NCBI GenBank assembly: GCA_039591075.1
Contig: JBDHEI010000006.1
Location: 42,781-106,780 of the forward strand
Source: JAOTVV01 sp039591075
GTDB taxonomy: Bacteria > Gemmatimonadota > Gemmatimonadetes > Gemmatimonadales > GWC2-71-9
Direction: 5' to 3'
DNA: 64,000 bases
This document shows, in pieces, positions 35,625-44,440 of this stretch. The notes beneath the pieces were generated by a model. That model was not told the DNA's origin. It saw only the letters and a list, made by a program, of their open reading frames with translations, and did not search any database. The number at the start of each line of letters is the position of its first letter. Position 1 is the stretch's first letter. Made by a program: the position numbers and the translations under genes.

Positions 35625-37847
35625 GTGCACAGGTGTGCTCTCGCGCTGGCGTTCGCGGCACTGGTCGGCATCAATCCGGGTGCGACCGCACAGGTGCCTC
35701 TCGCCCCGCGAGTGGACTCGGTGTCTTCGTGGCACGCCGCGCCGGCGTTGCGCGCCCGCGTCGCGAACGGAACGGCCACCCGTCTCGACCTGCTGCGACT
35801 TGCCGAGATGGAACTCGCGCTGGGCCGCCCAACCCGCGCGATGGCGATTCTCGAGGGGCGCTTCCCACCGGACGCACTGGACGCCGATCGATTGATCCTG
35901 CTCGGTGCAGTGACGCGCGAGATAGGCGATTACGCCAGCGCGGCCGACCACTTCGCGCAGGCGGCGTCCATTCTCCAGGGTCGTGACCGGGGCATCCTCT
36001 TGGGCCGGGCGGGCGACGCAGCGCAGCGCTCGGGGAACCTGTCGGACGCGCGGGACCATTACGCGAATGCCGCTCACGAGTTACCGGCGATTGCGGGCTG
36101 GCTGGCGATTCGAGAAGCTGCTGTCGCCGACGACCCCATTCGCATCCTTGACCTCTTGCGCCGCTCGCCGCCCGAGGCGGAGCGCTTCGCCGCCGCCGTG
36201 CGTGCCGACGTCTTACTCGCGGCCGGGGACTCGGGTGCCGCCGTGCCCGCGCTGGTGCGGTCCGGTCAACTGGCGCGGGCGGTCGAGGTTGCAGCCGCTC
36301 TCGGCAACACGGCCATTGCGCGAGAGCACACCTATACGCTGCTGCGCTCGACCGACACGACCGAGCTGCGCGTGGCGCTGGCTCGGATCGATGCCGGACT
36401 CCCCCCTGAAGACGCGGAGGAGTTCTTCCGGGTGGCGGCGGCGTACAATCGTCTGGGCCAATCCGTGGACGCGCTACGCGTGCTGACGCAGGCAGTGGTG
36501 GCTACCGACTCCAGTCCGGCGGCCTTGATCCGCCTCGGCAATCAGCAGGCGGCAGCCGGGAAGCGTGACCAGGCCTTGCGGTCGTACGAGCGCGCAGCCC
36601 AGGCCGGCCCGGACGGCGCACTCGCTCGCTACCGCAGCGCACGCCTAGTGATCCGCATGGGGCGCCAAGTGGACGGCTACCGCCGCCTGGCGGAGTTTGC
36701 AGACCGACACCCTGACTACGCGGAGGCACCGCTTGCCGCGTACCTGGTTGGTGATTGGCACCGGGATGGCGGGCGCGACGACCAGGCCGACAGCGTCCTC
36801 GCCGCACTGGCCAGGCGGTGGCCGGCGTCGACCTATGCCAGTCGCGCGCGGCTCGGCATGGCACGAGAGGCACTGGTTCGAGCCGACACGGCCGCCGCCG
36901 AACGGTGGTATCGCGACGAGATCGATGCCGGAGCGCCCCAGCGACGAGCAGCGCAGTACTTTCTCGCGAGGATCACCGCCAATCGAGGTGCCGAAGGGGC
37001 CGCCACGCAGCTCTGGTTCGACCTCGTGACTACCGATCCATTCGGCTACTACGGGACGATGGCACGCCAGGCGACGGGGGCCACGTCGCCGTACCCTGCA
37101 CCCGTTCCAGCGGCGCCGGTGTCGCCGGCCGCGGCCGCAGTGTTGGAGCAGGTCGATTTGCTGCAGGCGTCCTCGCTCCACGGCGAGGCCGAGGCGCGCG
37201 TCGCGTGGGCCCGGTCCGCCGACGGGTACTCGGCGGACGAGCTACTCGACCTGGCAGAGGGTTTCATCGAGCGCGGGTGGATTCAGGAGGGTGTGTCGCT
37301 TGGATGGGAGGTGGCCCGATCCCGCTCGCTGCGTGACGCCCGTGTCATCCGGGTGGTGTTCCCCTGGCCCATGCGGTCGATGATCGAGCGCGAAGCGATC
37401 GAGCATGGCCTAGATCCACACCTTCTGGCCGCGCTGATCCGTCAGGAGTCGACCTTTCGCGCCGCCGTCGTGTCCCCCGCCGGGGCGTACGGGCTGATGC
37501 AACTCATGCCGCCGACGGCTCGTGAGCTCGCCCGGCGGGTAGGCGTCCCGTGGGACGAGGGGCTCCTCACCGTCGGACCCGTGAACCTCCACCTCGGGGC
37601 GACCCACCTGGCCTCCCTACTGCGCACATATCGTGGCGACGTGATCGCTGCGCTGGCCGCCTACAACGCTGGCGGCCGTCCCGTGTCCCGATGGCTCCGG
37701 TATCCCGAAGCAAACGATCCGCCGATGTTCGTCGAACGCATCCCATACGTCGAAACTCGCGGTTACCTGCGGTCGGTCCTGCGCAACTGGGCACTCTACC
37801 AGGGACTCTACCCCATAGTCGAGGCGGCCGAGGCCGACGAACGGTGA
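35625..37847 (+). CDS. slt: Soluble lytic murein transglycosylase
   Basis: 740 residues from GTG 35625, three bases after the previous stop. Sec signal (cleavage near ATAQ), a long helical superhelix of TPR-like repeats (about 30-540), and a C-terminal SLT lysozyme-like domain with catalytic Glu608 in 'RQESTFRAAVVSPAGAYGLMQLMP' and 'AYNAGGRPVSRWL'. It cuts glycan strands to 1,6-anhydro ends in the periplasm. Confidence 0.93.
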   Translation: MHRCALALAFAALVGINPGATAQVPLAPRVDSVSSWHAAPALRARVANGTATRLDLLRLAEMELALGRPTRAMAILEGRFPPDALDADRLILLGAVTREIGDYASAADHFAQAASILQGRDRGILLGRAGDAAQRSGNLSDARDHYANAAHELPAIAGWLAIREAAVADDPIRILDLLRRSPPEAERFAAAVRADVLLAAGDSGAAVPALVRSGQLARAVEVAAALGNTAIAREHTYTLLRSTDTTELRVALARIDAGLPPEDAEEFFRVAAAYNRLGQSVDALRVLTQAVVATDSSPAALIRLGNQQAAAGKRDQALRSYERAAQAGPDGALARYRSARLVIRMGRQVDGYRRLAEFADRHPDYAEAPLAAYLVGDWHRDGGRDDQADSVLAALARRWPASTYASRARLGMAREALVRADTAAAERWYRDEIDAGAPQRRAAQYFLARITANRGAEGAATQLWFDLVTTDPFGYYGTMARQATGATSPYPAPVPAAPVSPAAAAVLEQVDLLQASSLHGEAEARVAWARSADGYSADELLDLAEGFIERGWIQEGVSLGWEVARSRSLRDARVIRVVFPWPMRSMIEREAIEHGLDPHLLAALIRQESTFRAAVVSPAGAYGLMQLMPPTARELARRVGVPWDEGLLTVGPVNLHLGATHLASLLRTYRGDVIAALAAYNAGGRPVSRWLRYPEANDPPMFVERIPYVETRGYLRSVLRNWALYQGLYPIVEAAEADER

Positions 37848-38389
37848 CGGCGGCGGGCGCTCGGCGGTTGCTCCACGCGAGCACCGCGTCGGTCGTCCTG
37901 TTGGTGCCGCTCGTGTCGTGGACCGGACTGCGCGCGGCAGTCGCCGGAGCGGCAGTCGGCGCGCTCCTCCTCGAGACGCTGCGGCTTCGGGTGCCCACCG
38001 TCGGGACCCGCCTTCATCGGCTGGTGCCGGTCTTCCGCGATCGCGAGATCGCTCGCCCCAGTGGCGCCATGTGGTTGGCGGTGGGTTACGGTCTGGCCGT
38101 CCTACTTCCCGGGCCGGCAGCCGTCGGCGGGATCGTGGTTGGCGCGGTTGCCGATCCGGCGGCGTCGTGGATTGGGTCGCTCGGAAGAGGCATCGGACCG
38201 AAGACGTGGCAGGGGAGTCTCACACATTTCGTGGTCGCGGTGGCGGTGCTCGCCGCGCTCGGGTTTCCCGTGGTCTCGATCCTGGCCGGCGCCACCGTTG
38301 GCTCCGCGCTCGAGCGATGGCCGGTTGGACTGGACGACAACCTGCTGATCGCACCGGGTGTTGCCCTGACGCTGGCACTGCTCATGTGA
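37844..38389 (+). CDS. CTP-dependent lipid kinase family membrane protein
   Basis: 181 residues with about five hydrophobic segments, starting GTG 37844 (GTGA overlap with slt). 'RRLLHAST' resembles the R-K-x-x-H start of the dolichol/phytol/diacylglycerol-kinase family, and 'AVADPAASWIGSLGRGIGPKTWQGSLTHF' matches its D-P-A/S and G-x-K-T-x-x-G-S-L nucleotide-binding motif, also related to CdsA. Likely phosphorylates a membrane lipid such as undecaprenol or phytol; substrate inferred. Confidence 0.75.
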   Translation: MTAAGARRLLHASTASVVLLVPLVSWTGLRAAVAGAAVGALLLETLRLRVPTVGTRLHRLVPVFRDREIARPSGAMWLAVGYGLAVLLPGPAAVGGIVVGAVADPAASWIGSLGRGIGPKTWQGSLTHFVVAVAVLAALGFPVVSILAGATVGSALERWPVGLDDNLLIAPGVALTLALLM

Positions 38390-38431
38390 GCGTCGGGCGA
38401 CGGACCGGCGCCCCGTTGCTATCTTCACCGC

Positions 38432-41188
38432 ATGACGCAGGAATCCCCGCCCCGGGTGTTTCTCATCGATGGATACGCCCTGATTTACCGAGCCTTCTTC
38501 GCGATGATCGCCCGCCCCCTACGGACGAGCCGCGGGGAAAACACGTCGGCAGTCTGGGGGGTCGCGAATTTCCTGCACCGTCTCGTCGCCGATCACGACC
38601 CGACCTATGTCGCGTGGGTCCACGATGCCGGCTCATCCTTCCGGGACGAGGTGTTTCCCGACTACAAAGCCACGCGGGAGAAGCTCGACGACGAGCTGCA
38701 GGAGGACTTCGATCGATCGCTCGAACGCATCGAGCAACTACTCGCGGGGTTTGGCGTGCCGTTGGTCGTGGTGGACGGCTATGAGGCGGATGACGTGATC
38801 GGCACGTTGGCGACTCAGGCGGCAAACCGTAGCATGCAGGCCGTCATCGTTTCGGGAGACAAGGATTTCTATCAACTCATCGCACCCCACGTGTCGCTCC
38901 TGAACCCGGGTCGCGGTGGCCCGGCTGCCGTTGATTCCCAGTGGGTGGATGCCTCCAACGCCCGCGAGCGGTTCGGAGTGGCCCCTGACCAAGTGGTCGA
39001 CTACCTGGCACTGGTCGGTGATTCGTCAGACAACATCCCTGGAGTGAAGGGCGTTGGGGACAAGACGGCGCGCAAGCTTCTCGAGACCTACGGTGACCTG
39101 GATACCATCCTCGCGCATGCGAGTGACGTCACAGGCAAGCGGGCGCGAGAGGCACTGCTTGCGGATGCCGACAACGCCCGGCTCAGCCGGGAACTCGTGA
39201 CAATTCGCCGCAACGTGCCGGTGCGTGCGACAATCGAGGACCTCTGCAGGGCACCCATGGACGTAAACCGTCTCGAGACATTGTACACCGAACTCGAGTT
39301 CCACACTCTCATTCCAAACGTCCGGCGCGATCCCGGCGGTCGCGCGCCAGTGGCCCGCGACCACGAGATCGTCGACTCGCCCGAGGCGCTCGCCGTGATG
39401 CTGCGTGAGCTGCGGAAGGTCGACGCCGTCGCTCTGCGTGTGGAGACGAGCGCCGCGGACCCGCTCCGCGCTAACCTAGTGGGTCTGTCGTTGGCGATTG
39501 CGGGCGACCGAGCCTGGTATCTACCACTGGGGCATCGCCTGCCTGACGGCGAACTCACTGCGGCAGCCGCGCCGCGCAATTTGCCGTCGATCGGCGAGCC
39601 CGTGATGCAGGCACTCGTAGGTGTCCTAGAAGATCCACACTACGCGAAGATCGGCCACGATCTCAAGCGAGACGCCTTGGTGCTTCGGCGGGCGGGGGTG
39701 AGCCTTCGTGGTCTCCGCTATGACGCGATGCTTGCGAGCTTCGTGCTCGAGCCTGGACGCCGGTCACATGCACTCGAGGTGCTCGCCCTCGATCATCTGG
39801 GGCGGCGCCTCACCGCCGCCGAGGATCTCGTTGGGAAGGGCAAGGGCGAACGCCCTTTCGCGGAAGTCCCACCCGACCGAGCGGCCGCCCATAGCTGTGG
39901 CGGCGCGGTGGCGATATGGGAGCTTCAGGCGTTCTTCGCGCCGCAGCTCAAGTCGCACGACCTGACGGCGCTGCTCGGCGATATGGAGATGCCGCTCATC
40001 GATGTGCTGATCGACATGGAATGGCGGGGGATCGCGGTCGACACGAGCTGCCTGGCACTGTTGTCGAGAGAGTTCGGTGGGGAGCTTCGGGAGCTCGAGG
40101 CGAAGATCCACCGCGAGGCGGGAACGGACTTCAACATCAACAGCACCCCACAACTGCGCCACGTGCTGTTCGAGAAGCTCAACCTGCCCGTCCTCAAGCG
40201 CACCAAGACGGGAGCCTCGACCGACGCGGACGTGCTGAGCGAGCTGGCAGCGTCGGGCCACACACTCCCGCAGCTGTTGCTGGACTACCGAGAGGTGAGC
40301 AAGCTGCGCTCGACCTACCTTGACGCCCTCCCGCTCACGGTTCACCCGGATACGGCCCGCATTCACACCAGCTTTTCCCAGGTGGGGGCCGCCACGGGAC
40401 GGCTCTCATCGTCAAGTCCGAACCTGCAAAACATCCCTGTGCGAACGCCCCGTGGCGAGCGAATCCGCCGGTGTTTCGTGCCGGCGGCAGGTGCGGTGTT
40501 CGTGATTGCGGACTATTCGCAGGTCGAGCTCCGACTCCTGGCCCATCTTTCGCGGGATCCCGTCTTCCTTGCCGCGTTCCAGCGCGGTGGTGACATCCAC
40601 CGGGAAACGGCGGCCGTCATCTTCGACGTGTCGCTCGACGAGGTGACGGCCGAGATGCGGGCCCGGGCGAAGACGATCAACTTTGCCACCATCTACGGTC
40701 AGGGGCCGTTCTCGCTCAGTCGCCAATTGGGCATTTCACAGGATGAGGCCCGAGAGTTCATCGATCTCTATTTTGAGCGGTTCGCCGGCGTGCGTCGATT
40801 TCTGGACGAGTGCATCGTGCTGGCGCGCCAGCGGGGGTACGCCGAAACGCTCTTCGGGAGACGGCGCTACATTCCGGAACTCAAGGACCGCAACTACAAC
40901 ATGCGCGCGTTCGGTGAGCGGGTAGCGATGAACTCACCGCTCCAGGGTTCGGCGGCCGACCTGATCAAGCGCGCCATGATCAGCGTGGCCGGGTCATTGC
41001 GAGAGCGCCGCCTTTCGGCGGCGATCGTGCTCCAGGTGCATGACGAGCTCGTAGCCGAAGCGCCCGAGCGGGAAGTCGAGGCGGTCCGTGAGGTGCTACG
41101 CGAGGAGATGCAGGGAGCCGCCGAGCTGTCGATTCCGCTCGTCGTGGAGATTGGGGTTGGACCGAATTGGCTCGAAGCGAAGGGCTAA
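38432..41188 (+). CDS. polA: DNA polymerase I, proofreading site degenerate
   Basis: 918 residues. 5'-3' exonuclease at 1-300 ('FLIDGYALIYRAFFAM', 'SGDKDFYQL', 'GVKGVGDKTARKLL'), a vestigial 3'-5' exonuclease at about 310-510, and the polymerase at 540-918 ('SSSSPNLQNIPVR', 'DYSQVELRLLAHLS', 'AKTINFATIYGQG', 'VLQVHDELVAE'). In the middle domain the first metal motif, normally D-x-E, reads R336-V-E338, and the Exo III region (487-498) lacks the Tyr and Asp seen in E. coli. The polymerase and flap nuclease look intact. Confidence 0.95.
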   Translation: MTQESPPRVFLIDGYALIYRAFFAMIARPLRTSRGENTSAVWGVANFLHRLVADHDPTYVAWVHDAGSSFRDEVFPDYKATREKLDDELQEDFDRSLERIEQLLAGFGVPLVVVDGYEADDVIGTLATQAANRSMQAVIVSGDKDFYQLIAPHVSLLNPGRGGPAAVDSQWVDASNARERFGVAPDQVVDYLALVGDSSDNIPGVKGVGDKTARKLLETYGDLDTILAHASDVTGKRAREALLADADNARLSRELVTIRRNVPVRATIEDLCRAPMDVNRLETLYTELEFHTLIPNVRRDPGGRAPVARDHEIVDSPEALAVMLRELRKVDAVALRVETSAADPLRANLVGLSLAIAGDRAWYLPLGHRLPDGELTAAAAPRNLPSIGEPVMQALVGVLEDPHYAKIGHDLKRDALVLRRAGVSLRGLRYDAMLASFVLEPGRRSHALEVLALDHLGRRLTAAEDLVGKGKGERPFAEVPPDRAAAHSCGGAVAIWELQAFFAPQLKSHDLTALLGDMEMPLIDVLIDMEWRGIAVDTSCLALLSREFGGELRELEAKIHREAGTDFNINSTPQLRHVLFEKLNLPVLKRTKTGASTDADVLSELAASGHTLPQLLLDYREVSKLRSTYLDALPLTVHPDTARIHTSFSQVGAATGRLSSSSPNLQNIPVRTPRGERIRRCFVPAAGAVFVIADYSQVELRLLAHLSRDPVFLAAFQRGGDIHRETAAVIFDVSLDEVTAEMRARAKTINFATIYGQGPFSLSRQLGISQDEAREFIDLYFERFAGVRRFLDECIVLARQRGYAETLFGRRRYIPELKDRNYNMRAFGERVAMNSPLQGSAADLIKRAMISVAGSLRERRLSAAIVLQVHDELVAEAPEREVEAVREVLREEMQGAAELSIPLVVEIGVGPNWLEAKG

Positions 41189-41248
41189 GGTGCACTTGTC
41201 GGTCCCGATAGGGCCCGCGCATACTTCTCGAGGCTCCTGCAGCGTCAG

Positions 41249-41665
41249 ATGATCCCCATGCGTCATGGAATGCGAAGCCGCACCGCCGAACGCGGATTCT
41301 CGCTGATCGAGATGTTGATCGCCATGTCGGTTGTGACACTGCTGGCGGCCATTGCGATACCGCAGTATCGAGAGGTCCGCGAGCGTGGCTACATCGCGAC
41401 CATGCGAGGGGACCTGCGGAACTTGGCGGTCATTGAGGAATCCCACTTCTACGACACGAGCACCTACACCGCAAGTCTCGCCACGCTGGAGGCCAAGGGG
41501 TTTCGCAAGAGCGGCGGGACGCTGGTCCAAGTGCACGAGGCCACGTCCATCGGGTGGTCGGCGTCGATCTCCCACGCGGCCACGCTACGGCAGTGCTTCG
41601 TCTTCGTCGGCGCGGCCGCACCGGTCGGTTCGGCAACCGAGGACGGTCGCATGGACTGCGGCTGA
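41249..41665 (+). CDS. Type IV pilin-like protein
   Basis: 138 residues. A class III leader, cleaved after Gly in 'ERGFSLIEMLIAMSVVTLLAAIAIPQY', with Phe+1 and Glu+5 required by prepilin peptidase. The 100-residue globular domain ends with two Cys (RQCF...MDCG) expected to form the pilin D-loop. ATG 41249 starts the frame. No other pilus gene is close by. Confidence 0.85.
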   Translation: MIPMRHGMRSRTAERGFSLIEMLIAMSVVTLLAAIAIPQYREVRERGYIATMRGDLRNLAVIEESHFYDTSTYTASLATLEAKGFRKSGGTLVQVHEATSIGWSASISHAATLRQCFVFVGAAAPVGSATEDGRMDCG

Positions 41666-41994
41666 TGGGGTGGCGGCAGTTTGTGTTGTGGCGTGAGGGA
41701 GTCGCGCACGCCCTCCAGGGCGGGTTGTGGCTCCATCCGTTCGTGCTGCGCGGTCAGCAGTGGGCTCACCTGGTTTCGGCCGATCGTGAGGCCCTGCTGG
41801 CGGCGGGAGTGAGGCTCCGGATGCGACCCGAGTGGCTCCAGTTTCGTCCGCTCAAGCACCCGGTGACGGGGGTACGGGAGGCGGCTTGGCACTGGGATCT
41901 GCGGGGGCCTCGGCTGGAGTTGGCGCTGCAGCTGGCGGCGCCGCGGGAACCGCCCCGCTCGTACCGGCATCCCCCCCGTCGCCGCTCTTCCTGA
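41665..41994 (+). CDS. DUF4031-like small protein
   Basis: 109 residues starting ATG 41665, whose A is shared with the pilin TGA (TGATG). 'RGQQWAHLVSADREALLAAGVRLRMRPEWLQF' resembles the W-x-H-L-V-S...L...W-F/L-Q plan of DUF4031. The last 48 codons overlap, on the other strand, the C-terminal tail of the MMPL gene, so one of the two ends is doubtful. Confidence 0.5.
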   Translation: MGWRQFVLWREGVAHALQGGLWLHPFVLRGQQWAHLVSADREALLAAGVRLRMRPEWLQFRPLKHPVTGVREAAWHWDLRGPRLELALQLAAPREPPRSYRHPPRRRSS

Positions 41995-44236
41995 TCCGCC
42001 GCCCCCCAGGCCACCAGTTCCAGTCTCCAGCGATGTGCATGATGGAGGGGACCAGAACCATCCGAATGAGCGTCGCGTCGAGCAGCACCGCCACCGCGAG
42101 GCCGAACCCGAGGAGCTGGGCGGCCAGCACGCGCGAAAAGGCGAACGTGCCAAAGACCACCAGCATGATGGCGGCCGCACTGGTGATGACCGATGCCGTG
42201 GCGGTGAGCCCCTCCATCGTCGCCTGATCGTTGCGGCCGGTTCGGTCGAACGCCTCCTTGATGCGCGACAGCAGGAACACCTCGTAGTCCATGCTCAGGC
42301 CGAACACGACGGCGAACACCACGACGGGAATGGCGACGTAAATCGCTTCCGTGGGACCCGCGAGCCCGAACAATCGTGCTCCCACCCCCTTCTGGAAGAC
42401 CAGCACCAGAATGCCGAACGCCCCGGCGACCGAAAGGAGGTTCATGAGAACCGCCTTGATCGGTACCAGAATCGATTGAAACGCGATGAACAACATCAAC
42501 GCCGTGGCCCCGACCACCAATGCGACGACGAGCGGGAACTGCTTCAGCAGTGCGTCCTGGAGATCCGTATTCGCCGCATGGAAGCCGGTGACCATGACGT
42601 CGACGGAGTCCAGGCCGGGAATGCCGGCCGTGACCACGCCGCGGAGGCCACGCACGACGTCCATGGATCCAGTGAACGATGTCGTATCCCTCAGGAGGAC
42701 GTCCATCAACGTCGTGCGGCCGTCCTCCGAGAGATACGCGGAGTAGAACTCGGGGGATCGTGCACGCGCCGCGTCCAGGTTGCCGTAGAGGGCGGTGTAC
42801 CGCAGCAGCGACATCCCGGGCCGGAGGTCGACCACGCTTCGGACCCGGTCCACGTGCGGGTCGGCGTTGATCGAGTCGGATAATCGCTTGAGCCCTCGTA
42901 GATACCGGGTGCCCACGATCCGCGCGCCCGCTGGAGCCTGCACGACGATGCGCACCGGTTGGAGCGCGCCGCGGGCGCCGATCCGGTCAAGCGCGCGAAT
43001 GGCGTCGGACGACTCGGTGCCGGACGGATACCATCCCTCTCGAGGCAGCCCGATCTTAATGTGGGCGATCGGCCAGGTGATCGCGGCGGCAACCGTGCCC
43101 CCCAGAACCAACGCCCGCCACGGATGGTGGCCGAGCCATCGCGACCAGCGTTCCCATCCGGTGGGCGCATGGTAGAACGCCAGGCGTTTGGCGAGCCATC
43201 GCGGTCGATCGATGCTCCGCCCTAGGAGAGAAAGGACACCGGGGAGCAGCGTGACAGCCAGCAACACGGCCCCCGACACGACGAACAAGCCCCCGATGCC
43301 AACGGAACGCGTCTCGGTGGTCGGCGTGACCAGCAACGCCGCGAAGCCCAGCAGGACCGTGAGTCCGCTCGTCACCACCGCCCGTCCCGCCGTGGCGATT
43401 GTCCGCTCGGCGGCCTCCCGGCGGCCACGGCCCCGATTCATCTCCTCGCGGAATCGCGTGACCATGAGCAGCGAATAGTCGATCCCCGTGGCGAGGCCAA
43501 GCATCGAGACGATGGTGAGTACGAACACGGACATGGGGTAGAAGCCGGCCGCCACGCTCGTGAGGCCGAGCGCGCAGACGATCGCAAACACCCCGACCAA
43601 GAGCGGGAGAATCGCTGCGACCAGCGCGCCGAAGGCCACGACGAGAATCACCGCGCTGATGGGCAGCGCCTTCCGCTCGCCGACGCGCGTATCCTCCTTG
43701 CTGACGGTGCGGATGTCGTAGTCCAGTGCCGGGCTGCCGGTGACATGGGCCTCGAACGCGGACGCCCACGCAATGCGCTCGAGCGTGCCGTGGACCGCCT
43801 CGTGGAACGGCGGGACGTAATCGGCGGCGCCGCGCTCGAGGTTGGCCTCCATCACGGCGACGAAGAACGTCGTCTTCCGGTCTGCGCTGACGAAGCTGCT
43901 GTCGTTGGCGTCCAGGTATGACAGCGTCCGCGCGACGTAGGGCTCCAGCGCCGCGCTCAGCGTCAACGAGTCGAGAATCGCCCGGTACCGGAGGCTGTCG
44001 ATGGCGACCGGGCCGGCGAGGGTGACGATGAAGTAGTCGGTGACCGGCTGCGGGAACGCGGAGCGGATGAGGTCGTCGCCGCGCTTCGACTCGGTGTCCA
44101 GGAGCGTCTGCCCCTGCACTTGGAGCGTCTCGTGCACTCGGAGTGCGCGCGGCAAGGCCAGGGCGGTGACCAGCAACCAGGCCGCGAGGATGGGAAAGCG
44201 ATAGTGGAGGATAGTCTGGGGGAGCGTCCGGGTCAC
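41852..44236 (-). CDS. MMPL/RND-family membrane exporter
   Basis: 794 residues from GTG 44236. Two repeats of a transmembrane helix plus periplasmic loop, each followed by five helices; motifs include 'FVLTIVSMLGLATGIDYSLLMVTRFREE' with TM4 Asp and 'VVVFAVVFGLSMDYEVFLLSRIKEAF' (TM10 Asp), the proton relay of MmpL proteins. The final 50 residues are an Ala/Pro-rich tail. Likely exports a lipid or hydrophobic compound. Confidence 0.9.
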   Translation of the reverse strand: MTRTLPQTILHYRFPILAAWLLVTALALPRALRVHETLQVQGQTLLDTESKRGDDLIRSAFPQPVTDYFIVTLAGPVAIDSLRYRAILDSLTLSAALEPYVARTLSYLDANDSSFVSADRKTTFFVAVMEANLERGAADYVPPFHEAVHGTLERIAWASAFEAHVTGSPALDYDIRTVSKEDTRVGERKALPISAVILVVAFGALVAAILPLLVGVFAIVCALGLTSVAAGFYPMSVFVLTIVSMLGLATGIDYSLLMVTRFREEMNRGRGRREAAERTIATAGRAVVTSGLTVLLGFAALLVTPTTETRSVGIGGLFVVSGAVLLAVTLLPGVLSLLGRSIDRPRWLAKRLAFYHAPTGWERWSRWLGHHPWRALVLGGTVAAAITWPIAHIKIGLPREGWYPSGTESSDAIRALDRIGARGALQPVRIVVQAPAGARIVGTRYLRGLKRLSDSINADPHVDRVRSVVDLRPGMSLLRYTALYGNLDAARARSPEFYSAYLSEDGRTTLMDVLLRDTTSFTGSMDVVRGLRGVVTAGIPGLDSVDVMVTGFHAANTDLQDALLKQFPLVVALVVGATALMLFIAFQSILVPIKAVLMNLLSVAGAFGILVLVFQKGVGARLFGLAGPTEAIYVAIPVVVFAVVFGLSMDYEVFLLSRIKEAFDRTGRNDQATMEGLTATASVITSAAAIMLVVFGTFAFSRVLAAQLLGFGLAVAVLLDATLIRMVLVPSIMHIAGDWNWWPGGRRIRKSGDGGDAGTSGAVPAAPPAAAPTPAEAPADPSAKPPPVPPSPGA

Positions 44237-44440
44237 AATCGTGACCCCGATCCCGACGGCGCTTCTCTGCCACGCCCTTCAGCACACAACGGCGACCTGC
44301 TCACGGCGATGCTTTTCTCGCTCCTGAATTCGGATGGCGACCAGATATGATAGACGCCCCGCGCACGGGATGCCAGGGTGAGAGGGGGCTCGTCGTGGTC
44401 CCGTATCTCCTTTTTTCTCCGACGGTTGCCGTGATCGACG

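Noticed and set aside
41249..41665. Part of a type IV pilus operon
   Set aside because: Only a single pilin-like gene is present; no pilB, pilC, pilD or pilQ in the window.
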